Shown here: positions 1-35,299 of the stretch, in pieces
Numbering within the stretch: position 1 is the first letter of the stretch
Layout: the number at the start of each line of letters is the position of its first letter
NCBI RefSeq assembly: GCF_001039355.2
Contig: NW_019775482.1
Span: forward strand, 26,644 to 68,081
Length of the DNA: 41,438 nucleotides
Direction of reading: 5' to 3'
Source of the DNA: Lingula anatina
Lineage: Eukaryota; Brachiopoda; Lingulata; Lingulida; Lingulidae
Notes under the pieces: model-generated
The model's input: the letters and a program-made list of their open reading frames with translations, nothing else
Told to the model about the DNA's origin: nothing
Database searches by the model: none
Position numbers and translations under genes: made by a program

Positions 1-350
1 ACCACCAATATGTACTTTTTGATACAGCGTAACTCGAAAACCGTATGGAATACAAAAAAACCGAGACCACCTCCAGTGTTGGGCTTTACATGCTCTACAA
101 AATGCAAAAAAGAATGGGTCTCTAGCATTAACGGTTCCCGAATTAGAGACAGTTTTCAGTTTCGGTATCTTATGGCCGCTACTCCTGTGAAAATGCACCG
201 ATTGACCCCAAATTCACGGAGATGAAAGATGACCTGAAGGGTAACACTTTCCAATAATATTATTGGTTAAGTCTGTGTGGTGTCTGAATAACAGGGCAAA
301 AAATTTTTTTTTCGTAAAAAATTTCATTTTTTTGAAAATTTTGGCCCATT

Positions 351-377
351 TGACCTTGAAGTAAAGGTCAAAGGTCA
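351..377 (+). promoter_or_regulatory. Nuclear-receptor half sites: perfect DR1 plus inverted half site
   Basis: AGGTCA-A-AGGTCA at 365-377 is a perfect DR1 (HNF4/RXR-type site), with TGACCT at 351-356 in the opposite orientation. Function is not shown, and similar strings also occur in dispersed repeats of invertebrate genomes. Confidence 0.35.
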
Positions 378-650
378 AATCCGAGGGTATATTTGAAATC
401 TACACATATGACTTTTGGAAAGCCGTCTGTAGAAAATTTTCCCGTAACTCCTTCCGTAGGGTAGATAATTAGCATTTAATTTTGCCATTTTTGGACAAGG
501 GTGCATTGCAATGAGTGCCACACCCAGACCCCAATACCGACAAAGCCCAAATTTTACGTGGAACGAGTTGAGATTATAGGTGACCTAAATCCATGAGATG
601 GGTATGGGGGGCCTTACTGTCTAGGAGGAGAAGCGGTAACGGTAGCCGTC

Positions 651-694
651 CGGCGGAGCCGGCGGAGCCGGCGGAGCCGGCGGAGCCGGCGGAA
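651..694. repeat. 9-bp GC-rich tandem repeat, about 5 copies
   Basis: Unit CGGCGGAGC repeated nearly exactly. On the minus strand it would read Pro-Pro-Ala repeats in a short ORF, but no gene is supported. Confidence 0.85.
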
Positions 695-720
695 CGATCC
701 GGACGAGACCGAAACCATGT

Positions 721-748
721 GTACCGCCAGCGCTAACGCTGGTGGTAC
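721..748. repeat. 12-bp hairpin with 4-nt loop
   Basis: GTACCGCCAGCG pairs with CGCTGGTGGTAC around a CTAA loop (one G-T pair). AATAAA follows at 749-754. Confidence 0.7.
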
Positions 749-1129
749 AATAAACTACTTGTAAAACATACATACAGTCAAGGATAAGTACAAAAATTGC
801 ACTTGTGAGACATTCGTTGCACGATAACTCTACTGTTAAAATGCTTTTTTGTCCTTCGTAAATTCTTCCCAATCTCAATGCGATATCACTTCCGATATCA
901 CCAATTTTCTTCCCGTACCACCGTCTTACGTCTGCCTCCAACGGTTCTCTGTACGAGACTCCGAGTCCTTCATAATAAAGTCAACAAAATCCAAAGTCAA
1001 CAACAAATTCAACCAAAATAACGTTAAAAACAATAATAAGCGGTTCTCCGACTCCTTTACATGCGTGTTCATAAACATGGCGGCGCTTGAACTGACGACG
1101 GCTGGTACACACAAATCGATGACGTACAA

Positions 1130-1137
1130 TGACGTCA
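1130..1137. promoter_or_regulatory. Consensus CRE (TGACGTCA)
   Basis: A perfect 8-bp CREB/ATF palindrome, with a further TGACGT half site at 1120-1125, about 870 bp before the STIM start codon. Function is inferred from the motif only. Confidence 0.4.
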
Positions 1138-1997
1138 AGAAAAGCAAAGGACTGCGAAAAAATCTAAATTAATTTGGTGCCAACTCACCAGCAGGGGTAA
1201 TCCTAGAGAGGGGTAAGAAACGTCCATTGTTCTCGTCAGTGAGGCTAACCGAATTCAGGGTATGTACGCACAGACAGAAAACCATGTATTGTGGGAACGT
1301 TACTAATGAAGCCACTGGTAGTACTAGTAGACATCAGTCTGTAGTCTAGAACAAGCACCTTGTTGACGAGTGAACAGTTGTCAAAAACAAAAGACCCAGG
1401 TGTGGTAGATCGACTTCTGTTCGCGCGTGCCGCAAAGACCAAACCTAATTGCTCCTCAAGGTCACAAAACAATATCCGGTATTGACGGCCAGGCTCGTCT
1501 TAATCATATAAGTAGCGCGTTTCCACCCCCTGTCACCAGGTCTGGAGGCTGCCATTTTGGACAAGTCACATGATCAAATTTCTATCCAATGAAAAGACCC
1601 CAAGTCCTCCAGAGCAAAGCTGTTCAACCTAGAGGAGTTCCCCAATATCTTTACATCTGTTAGGAAAACAGGCTTATTATTTAACCACAAAATAATTCAT
1701 TTTTCTAACTAAAACATCGAAACAATATCCAGTGCATTTTCTACTTTGCATTTGTCTAAAATTAACTTGCAGTTTATTTCTAGAAATTATGCGGTTAGGG
1801 GGAGTCGTGCAGGGTTATCCCAACAGCCACAGCCGACCGAAGTCTGTCGTGTTCTTCAATGTGTGACTTTTATAGCTCTGAAGTGACACCAGGGCGTCAA
1901 CCAATATTGACCACGATGATGCGAAGCTACAAAAACTGACCTCGTACCATTAAGAAACAAAAGCGATACTGTTATTGGGACGGTCTTGTCAGAAACG

Positions 1998-28904
<26,907 letters not shown>

Positions 28905-30499
28905 ACGAGTGGGTTGGTCATTGGTGCTGTTACATGTAGAATGGGTAGCTGTGTTCACCCCAGTGATGGTAATGAAATTAGAAGATTTATATCATTATAG
29001 CAATGTATCATGCAAAATTACTCTCTTTGGTGCCTCGGTTCAGACCTTTATGTGGGTTTTTTTTTTTGTATGGAGGTCATGACAAGGTGGATCGATATTG
29101 GTTGATTTATAGCATACCAGGGTCTGGTCACTAAATATTAGCCTGAATTATTGAGGTATTTGTCATCATTTTTGGATGTCCCTTGGTTTCCATAAACAGA
29201 TTTGCCTAATGTCCTAAATTTTAATGACATATAAAATCTGGTTTTTGGTTTTATGGTTTAGGAGATGATCTCAGACATACTGTAGATTGTATGTCAGGTG
29301 ATTTCTTTGTACATGTAGGAAGTGTGTAGAAAATACCCAATCTGTTGGCTAAAGGGACCTGTCAGATTGCCTTAGACCACCAGGTCACATCTTACAGTGT
29401 AAAGACTAGTTACAGTTATTTGAATCAACACAGTATGATTTTTGTTTTTATCTTTTGTTATAATTGTTTTTGAGGGAGAGGTATGGATTCAGTTCACAAG
29501 TAACATTTTCAAGACCTTTGTCTTCTCAGCTGTGTTGTAGTACTCTACCAACTAGCAAGTGGATAAACCTCATCAACATACCTATGCAGTATAAATAATT
29601 GTTTAAAAAGCCATAGACAGACTATTGAGTGATCATTGATAGTGACAAATATAGATGCATCTTTGGAGATGTAGCCCCATATTGATGAATGCAACCACTT
29701 TGACACATGTGACACTTAGAATTGGACTTGGGTTATTTGCACTAAATTTATTACTTTTTATAATATTGCTTTATAGTGAGGTTGCACTAGTATTGGTTTA
29801 ACGACATTTCAGAATTAAAGCTTAACAAAAGATTTGATTACCTTTGAAACAAACATTTTTTGTTTTGTTTTATTATATATTCTATTTTCGGTTATTGTTA
29901 TCATTCAGGCGTTGTTCTCCTTCAATCTGTTATATCTATAAAGTGTTCGACTTCACTGGTTGCTTTACAAGCACGTCATTGGAAATTGGTTACCAGTGCA
30001 CCTTTTAGTGTGGACTCTTTTTCACTCGTAATCAGGGTAGAAATAGCAATGGGTTTTGGTCACCTTTAAACTGTGCTATGTCAAATAATTTTTCTGGAAC
30101 TTGATTATTTCCATACTTTGAGATTGTGATGTACATATCTAGTCTGTAATTTTGCAAACTGGTATCTCGTTAAACATCTTGTCATTTCATGTTCTTCTAT
30201 TTTGGTGAACTTGTTTTACACGTAACAGTTACTTAATTTTCTGTTATTTCACCGTGTTTACTGGCATTGGGTTTGTTGATTGTAACCTTCTCCCATGCAC
30301 ATCCAGTACAGTTACTTAAATTTCTTACCTACTCCTAATGTCAACATTGCACCAATATTTTCAAACAATCAGAACAACAATTGTAATGAAGTGCTCTCTG
30401 GTTGCTGTTATTTTTTTTGTAACATTCCTTGTATTTCTGTTGTATGTTCCCACTACTGATCAAGTCAGTATCTGTATATGTATATATTGTGGTTCTCAG

Positions 30500-30583
30500 A
30501 TAGCCGTGGAGACAGAAGTTCACCAAGAGCCTGTTCAGAACCAAGTTGATCCGCAGACTAACGAAACTGGAAATCAAATGTGA
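30500..30583 (+). CDS. Weak candidate alternative 3' exon
   Basis: The acceptor GGTTCTCAG is followed by an open stretch. In phase 0 it reads IAVETEVHQEPVQNQ and on to TGA at 30581-30583. In phase 1, the phase left by exons 11-13, it reads DSRGDRSSPRACSEPS then stop. Part of it is repeated inverted at 30688-30721, so it may be repeat sequence and not coding. Confidence 0.15.
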   Translation: MAVETEVHQEPVQNQVDPQTNETGNQM

Positions 30584-30721
30584 CACCACCAACTTGAAAG
30601 CAGGCTGAAATTTAATAGCCCTGCCCCTGCAGGAAGGCACATGTGGAAGGCATTGTCAAGCGTGCTCCATAATTAACCTGCTGATCAGTTAGTCCCCGGA
30701 TCATCTTGGTTCTGAACAGGC
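30529..30721. repeat. Inverted pair of 34-nt arms
   Basis: Arms 30529-30562 and 30688-30721 match at 31 of 34 positions when inverted; both begin GCCTGTTCAGAACCAAG on their own strand. The spacer is 125 nt. Confidence 0.85.
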
Positions 30722-31279
30722 CCCTACATCCAGGGCAGCTTGTCACATTGAATGGAAGTACTTTTACAACAGAGTAACAAATTATGTTTATGAAAAGCCG
30801 TTCACAGTGCACCGAAGAATGCTATTTCTGAAAATTGAAACATTTTTATCCTCTGCCGTGTCTCTGATACAGAATGTAGTACACACAGAAAATACGTGTG
30901 GTAAGGTGGTACATGTCACATATCTTTGAAAGCAAAGAACCAGCTGTGATATAATCTGTTTCCTTTGAACCAAGTGATGCAGTCCATTTTCACAATGCTC
31001 ACCTGGGTGTGTGTGGATCATAAAATGAACTGTTATATTTGAAATAATCTTTGAGGAATGGAGTTATTATTTTCATTGTTATCTGCCTCCCTCGCTTTGT
31101 GCAGTCTATTCTTGTTACATGTTGACATATATTCTTATGTCAGAAAAAAAACCCGTATGCACTGGCGTGGCGTCTTGAAATGTTAGTATAATATTTTTGT
31201 GCAATGTTTATTAAGTGCGTTCATTGTTAAACAATATGAAGTCCAGGGAACGTTTGTCGTTTTGTCAACCCGAGTTTTG

Positions 31280-31323
31280 TGACGTTGGCAATGTTAAATG
31301 ACGTCACGCACTCAAGATGACGT
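31280..31323. promoter_or_regulatory. Cluster of CRE-type sites
   Basis: TGACGT at 31280, a consensus TGACGTCA at 31299-31306 and TGACGT at 31318, about 19 bp apart. They lie at the 3' end of STIM and about 950 bp before the VWA gene start. Confidence 0.35.
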
Positions 31324-31365
31324 TGGAACTTTTTATGCATAACAAATTGTACATATTGTTATGAT

Positions 31366-31371
31366 AATAAA
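31366..31371 (+). terminator. Polyadenylation signal AATAAA (proximal)
   Basis: A canonical hexamer at the end of the STIM 3' UTR. Confidence 0.5.
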
Positions 31372-31613
31372 TGTTCGGTTCATTACTGTCACGGTATAAA
31401 GCGGCGTGTCAGACACGTTTTCTTTTAGATGTGATGGAATCATTTGTAACACTAAAAACCCGTCAGTATAATTTTGTCTTTGTCAAGATTGTTTCAATAG
31501 GATGGACATGTGAAGGTGTACATTATTCTAATTGTTAATCACATTGTGATTTGTGCAGAGAGGGAGTCGCCAATTGTCACATGTAATTAAAATAACTTTT
31601 ATTAAAAATCAAT

Positions 31614-31619
31614 AATAAA
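31614..31619 (+). terminator. Polyadenylation signal AATAAA (distal)
   Basis: A canonical hexamer followed by a T/G-rich stretch (31630-31655), the usual downstream element. Confidence 0.55.
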
Positions 31620-31640
31620 GCCCAATCGTTATGTTTATTT

Positions 31641-32256
31641 GTTGCTGTATGTTGTGAAACCTAGAAAAGACTGCATATGGACAATTACGTCATGTCAATG
31701 TGTAGATATAGACATGAATACCTAACCGATTAGATTGTTGTAATGCTTTCTCTGCGTCACAGATGGTTTTGGCGACCAAAAGAGACTCGATTTGTTACCA
31801 ATTCGTTCATTGGCACCACCGGCAGAGGGTCTCCGTGGAATGATCTCAACCCAGGCCACCCTTTACCTTTGTGTCACGCAGTGGCCTCTATGCCAGTTAA
31901 TTACCCAGAGTGTAATTATGTGCATTTTCCTCTTGAAAAATAATTTACCGAGGCCTGGTGGTAGGTGTAGTATTGGCATGTAACCTATCCAATGTTTTAC
32001 GTCGCCATGCACCTGATTATATGCCCGGTATGGTATTAATCAGAGATAACGACTCACGGACCAATATCACAGGGAGAAACTATTTCTATATTTGAAGTTA
32101 ATAAAGTACTACGGTCAAAGATGTTGAAGAAATCGTATTGATATGACAGGACGTAAATATATCATAAATGACAAGCGGCTAACTCCGTTTACCCCGTTTG
32201 ACGTATATCGGTGCGGAGGTCCCCTTTCTGCGACACTTAGGAGCACGACTCTGAGA
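31641..32256. other. Intergenic region and probable promoter of the VWA gene
   Basis: No supported gene. A TAAATATATCATAAAT stretch (about 32155-32170) could act as a core promoter element about 90 bp before the start codon. Short ORFs at 31743-31983 show no domain. Confidence 0.4.
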
Positions 32257-32329
32257 ATGAAATCGACCAAAGGAATTGGTGTCTTCATTGCTGTTGTGTT
32301 CTTGGGTGCACTCCCAGCATGTTTTGGTG
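32257..32329 (+). CDS. VWA protein exon 1 (signal peptide)
   Basis: 24 codons plus one base: a hydrophobic signal peptide ending Ala-Cys-Phe-Gly. Donor GTGAGT at 32330. The splice joins to make Gly25 before the first extracellular Cys. Confidence 0.8.
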
Positions 32330-33687
32330 GTGAGTTATATGTGGAAGAAAAGAAAGATGCAGCTTTTGATATGCATGTGTAAACGAATTGGTTTAGATAT
32401 TCAAAGCGGAAGTTATTGAAAAGACAAATCAATGTAAACAAGTCATGGCATTCATTTTTTTCTAATAACATTTAGACAATAATAACATTTAAACAGCGTT
32501 TCTGAAATTGGTTGAATATTTTACAGGCTGTGGAAGCAAGTTGGACGTCGCATTTTTGGTGGACGAGTCGGGTAGTGTTAGACTTTCCAATTTTGAAAAA
32601 GTAAAGGCGTTTATGCGAAACGTAGTCAATTCATCATTTGACGTAGGGCCAAACAAAACGCGTGTTGCAATGATAACTTTCTCCAGCGGTTACAAAGTGC
32701 AGTTTAGGTTGAACGAACTTCACACCAAAGAGGCAGTCCTTGCAAAAATTAACGCTGTGAATTACTCAGGCGGGTCCACGCAAACATATGTAGCCATTAG
32801 GATGGCGCACCAGGCTTACCTCAATGCGCGCAAACCCCTAGGAGCAAGAGCAGACGCAAACCAGATCGCTATAATCATTACAGATGGCGCCTCCAATAAC
32901 GCTGCTTTAACAAAGAACGAAGCGGACTTGGCAAAACAACAAGGCATTGAAATGTATGCCGTCGCCATTGGCACCAAAATCAGTCACCAAGAGCTAAGCA
33001 CCATGGCAAGCAAACCGATAGACAAACACGTTTTTGTTGCTGACGACTTTCAAAAGCTAGGAGAGTTAAGCAGTTCGTTTTCGGACGTGGGATGCGCAGA
33101 TGTAGGATCCACAAAGGGAATTACGCCTACTGCCATGGTTACTACAAGAAGTGAGACAAAACCAAATGTCGCAGTTCCTACACACTTACCTGTTTCCACG
33201 CCATTAGCGACAGCTTTGATGGTGTCTCTCACAAGAGAACGCAAAGTCTCATACAGCACCACAACCACATCGCAAGACCTGCAACGTCAATCAATTGCGG
33301 GCAATGGCACCTCAACGCCCAGACCATTGGCATCCAATGGAACAGTTACGGCTGCACCTAACGCAACTGGGTTAAGCACCAAATCAGCGGGTTATGACAA
33401 AGTCAAAGATGGGCAAGACAACTTTGAAGGATCAATTGACCGAGACAAATTAGACCAAGCAGTTGGGGCCAGTGTGCAGAAATTTCTTTCGATGTCAAAC
33501 CCCGTAGTTCAGATCATGGTTGGCGCCGGGACAGCGTTTTGCTGCAGTGGGGCTTCTTGCTTGTTGCCTGCTTATTTTCTTCTTAAAGAAGCGCCGCCCT
33601 AGGGTCACTCCAGAGGATGATGATGAGGATGAAAAAGAAGACATGAAGTCTAAACCGTCACCTAAAGCAGCATGGGCTTCATTTTAA
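32257..33687 (+). CDS. VWA-domain cell-surface protein, two exons, frameshifted near the C-terminus
   Basis: Exons 32257-32329 and 32527-33602 (or to 33687 after a frameshift). Exon 1 is a signal peptide: Met-Lys-Ser-Thr-Lys then VFIAVVFLGALPA, donor GTGAGT. Exon 2 starts after TTTTACAG in phase 1 with CGSKLDVAFLVDESGS. The VWA domain (about residues 30-203) has all MIDAS metal ligands: D37, S39, S41, T109 and D144. It is followed by a Thr/Ser-rich stalk (about 208-320); six N-glycosylation sequons are visible. The long frame stops at 33602, but the +1 frame continues from about 33547 with LLACCLLIFFLKKRR, an acidic tail and TAA at 33685, as in a type I membrane protein. VWA proteins of this kind bind matrix ligands (family knowledge); the ligand is unknown. 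Alternative: a real intron ending at CTGCAG (33546). Confidence 0.85.
32527..33602 (+). CDS. VWA protein exon 2 (VWA domain, stalk, C-terminus in frame 1)
   Basis: A single long exon with the complete VWA domain. In frame 1 the last 19 residues after FCC lack a stop-transfer signal and end KEAPP, unlike the adjacent frame. Confidence 0.85.
33547..33687 (+). CDS. Frame-shifted C-terminal segment of the VWA protein
   Basis: 46 codons in the +1 frame: VGLLACCLLIFFL (membrane), KKRRPR (stop transfer), then EDDDEDEKED and KAAWASF before TAA. The order and composition are what a type I membrane protein should have after the preceding GAGTAF. No start codon suits it on its own. Confidence 0.7.
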   Translation: MGLLACCLLIFFLKKRRPRVTPEDDDEDEKEDMKSKPSPKAAWASF

Positions 33688-34679
33688 AGTAAAATGAAAA
33701 TTTTCAGATAAAACAATTGCGTGTATAGCGCTAAAGGATGCTGGCATTTCACTGCGAAATATTCTAGTGACTTGCTTATGCAGTAATATATATTTTAATA
33801 GATACAATAAGACTATAGGTACATTGACACTTTTGTATCTGCTGTTTTTTTTTTTCTTAAGATGTTAGAAATGACACCATCTTAAGTGTGAAATGTGCAT
33901 ATTTTCGCGTCAACATTGGAATATGCATTTTCCGACCCTTTCTTTTCTTCGAATTTTTTCTTTATCATGACGATTTGATTCTCCTTAGAGTCTTGTTTGT
34001 AACACGGTGAATAATTGCCATAGCATTCAATTTACTTGTAGTTCACGATAGTTAAACAGCACAAGGAAAATGTAGAAAAAGCTACTTTGTATCCTCATTT
34101 CGACTCATAATCAAAACATCCCGTAACTTTTCTAAACCACTTCTACCTCCATTCTATACGTAAAACATAAATAAATAAAGCTTATTTCTTAAACAAGATC
34201 AACACGGTGATTATGGGGAATCTTCATATGTAAATAATGAAACGAATAGTTGAATCACGTGTTAAACCCAACCCAAACGGTTTCATCGATGTCAAAATAA
34301 TAAAGTTTCAACCCCGAGAGGTGGCACTGCAATGCCATGCCTGTATCACCTTGTTGAAATAACTTAAGGTCGGTGATAGGGTTAAATACGCTTAAAATCG
34401 TGTTTTTGAGTTTTTTGTGTGTTTATATTAATCAAAAAAGTATCTAACGTTGGATGTAATAATTTTTATGAATTTGCATCGCAAAATGCGTCTTTTGATG
34501 AGTTTTTCAACCGGCACGCGCCCCAGTCAGGCTGACAACTAAGCCACGCCTCTGTTACTAAGGGCCGTTGCCATGAGGGGGTCGGAGCACAGTTAATGAG
34601 TTATAAGCCGATTACGTGTGCGGTAATAGGTCATAAGTCTTACATCAGCTTAGCAGCGAAGAAGTCTAGCTAGTACACT
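33688..34679. other. VWA 3' UTR and intergenic region
   Basis: Polyadenylation signals at 34170-34175 and 34174-34179 suit the VWA transcript (3' UTR about 0.5 kb). A 9-bp perfect hairpin (CTTAAGATG) lies at 33856-33886. From about 34500 the sequence is less AT-rich, with GCCACGCC and CCATGAGGGG, as in a promoter before 34680. Confidence 0.5.
34170..34179 (+). terminator. Overlapping AATAAA polyadenylation signals
   Basis: Two overlapping hexamers about 490 bp after the VWA stop codon. Confidence 0.5.
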
Positions 34680-34742
34680 ATGGGGAAGAGAAAAGTTCGT
34701 GTTAAAAGTCCCTTTCCAGAGGAAAGAAGGAAAATTTTGAGA
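34680..34742 (+). CDS. Candidate first exon of an unknown gene (Lys/Arg-rich)
   Basis: The ATG at 34680 opens a basic 21-codon segment starting MGKRKVRVKSPFPEER and ending at a strong AGA/GTAAGG donor (34743) in phase 0. The upstream sequence looks promoter-like. Without splicing the frame stops at 34800-34802 after 40 codons. No family recognised; it could be chance. Confidence 0.3.
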
Positions 34743-34931
34743 GTAAGGCCTATGCGTGGCGGTTGGGGAAAACCGGCCCTATTTGTTCAGTCGGATGACT
34801 GATTTCTGTATACCTAATAAATGGGTGAAAGAGTTAATCGAAACGTCTAAATTAATTGACAAATGAAAGAAAAATCGATAAAAACATAAATAAAAAAAGC
34901 TAAAAAAGGATACTTTTAGCCTAGCCTTTAA

Positions 34932-35296
34932 TTTTTGCGATATATATCGTCGAGCGTATCTGCGACACGTTACGAAACCGGAAATGATTGTTGGTCGCCG
35001 TTTGCAAAAGGTAAATCTAATGTTGACAAAATAAAATTTTATTCTCCAAGATATGATATCATGGAGCTTGAGAGACACGCGAAAAATTGTGATTTGAATG
35101 GCCAAACAAGAGAAATCCAAGCAAAGGTTGACAGCATGATTAAAACAATAAAAATAAAAACGCATGTTAGCGGCTTTGCATTTTGCGATATTTGGAGAAA
35201 AACAATTTCAAAATCACTGATCAAGCGGGAAGAAAGAGTTCAAGTGTCCAAAAATGAAAATCACAAAAAGACCCCGAGAATAGTCAAGGCTAGCAG
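34932..35296 (+). CDS. Candidate coding exon of an unknown gene
   Basis: An open frame without ATG start, about 120 codons, hydrophilic and rich in Lys, Arg and Ser, with YDIMELERHAKNCDLNGQ and FAFCDIWRKTISKSL. It ends at a good donor, AGCAG/GTAAAA (35297). It may follow the exon at 34680, but no acceptor of matching phase is clean. No domain recognised. A minus-strand ORF covers the same bases and is judged to be its shadow. Confidence 0.25.
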
Positions 35297-35299
35297 GTA

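Larger units (their letters stand above)
1..1997. other. 5' flank of STIM, probable promoter region with repeats
   Basis: No gene is convincing here. It holds a direct repeat of nuclear-receptor half sites (351-377), a 9-bp tandem repeat (651-694), a 12-bp hairpin (721-748), an ATGGCGGCG start-like site (1078), a consensus CRE (1130-1137) and a CCATTTTGG motif (1553-1561). Short ORFs of 70-107 codons overlap on both strands (621-1172) without a recognisable domain. The STIM transcription start is probably within a few hundred bases before 1998, but I see no clear core element. Confidence 0.5.
28905..31640 (+). other. STIM 3' UTR (about 2.7 kb)
   Basis: AT-rich non-coding sequence after the STIM stop, ending at one of two polyadenylation signals (31366-31371 or 31614-31619). 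It holds an inverted 34-nt pair (30529-30721), a candidate further exon at 30500-30583 and a cluster of CRE-type sites (31280-31323). The exact 3' end is inferred. Confidence 0.6.

Noticed and set aside
621-941. 106-codon minus-strand ORF with Pro-Pro-Ala repeats
   Set aside because: It starts at a non-ATG codon, the Pro-Ala part is a tandem DNA repeat, and opposite-strand ORFs overlap it. No domain seen.
32115-32471. 118-codon minus-strand ORF over VWA exon 1
   Set aside because: Antisense to a convincing signal-peptide exon and its intron; no domain.
34779-35165. 128-codon minus-strand ORF opposite the candidate exon at 34932
   Set aside because: Very Phe/Tyr/Ile-rich, typical of the reverse of a Lys-rich frame; no promoter or domain.
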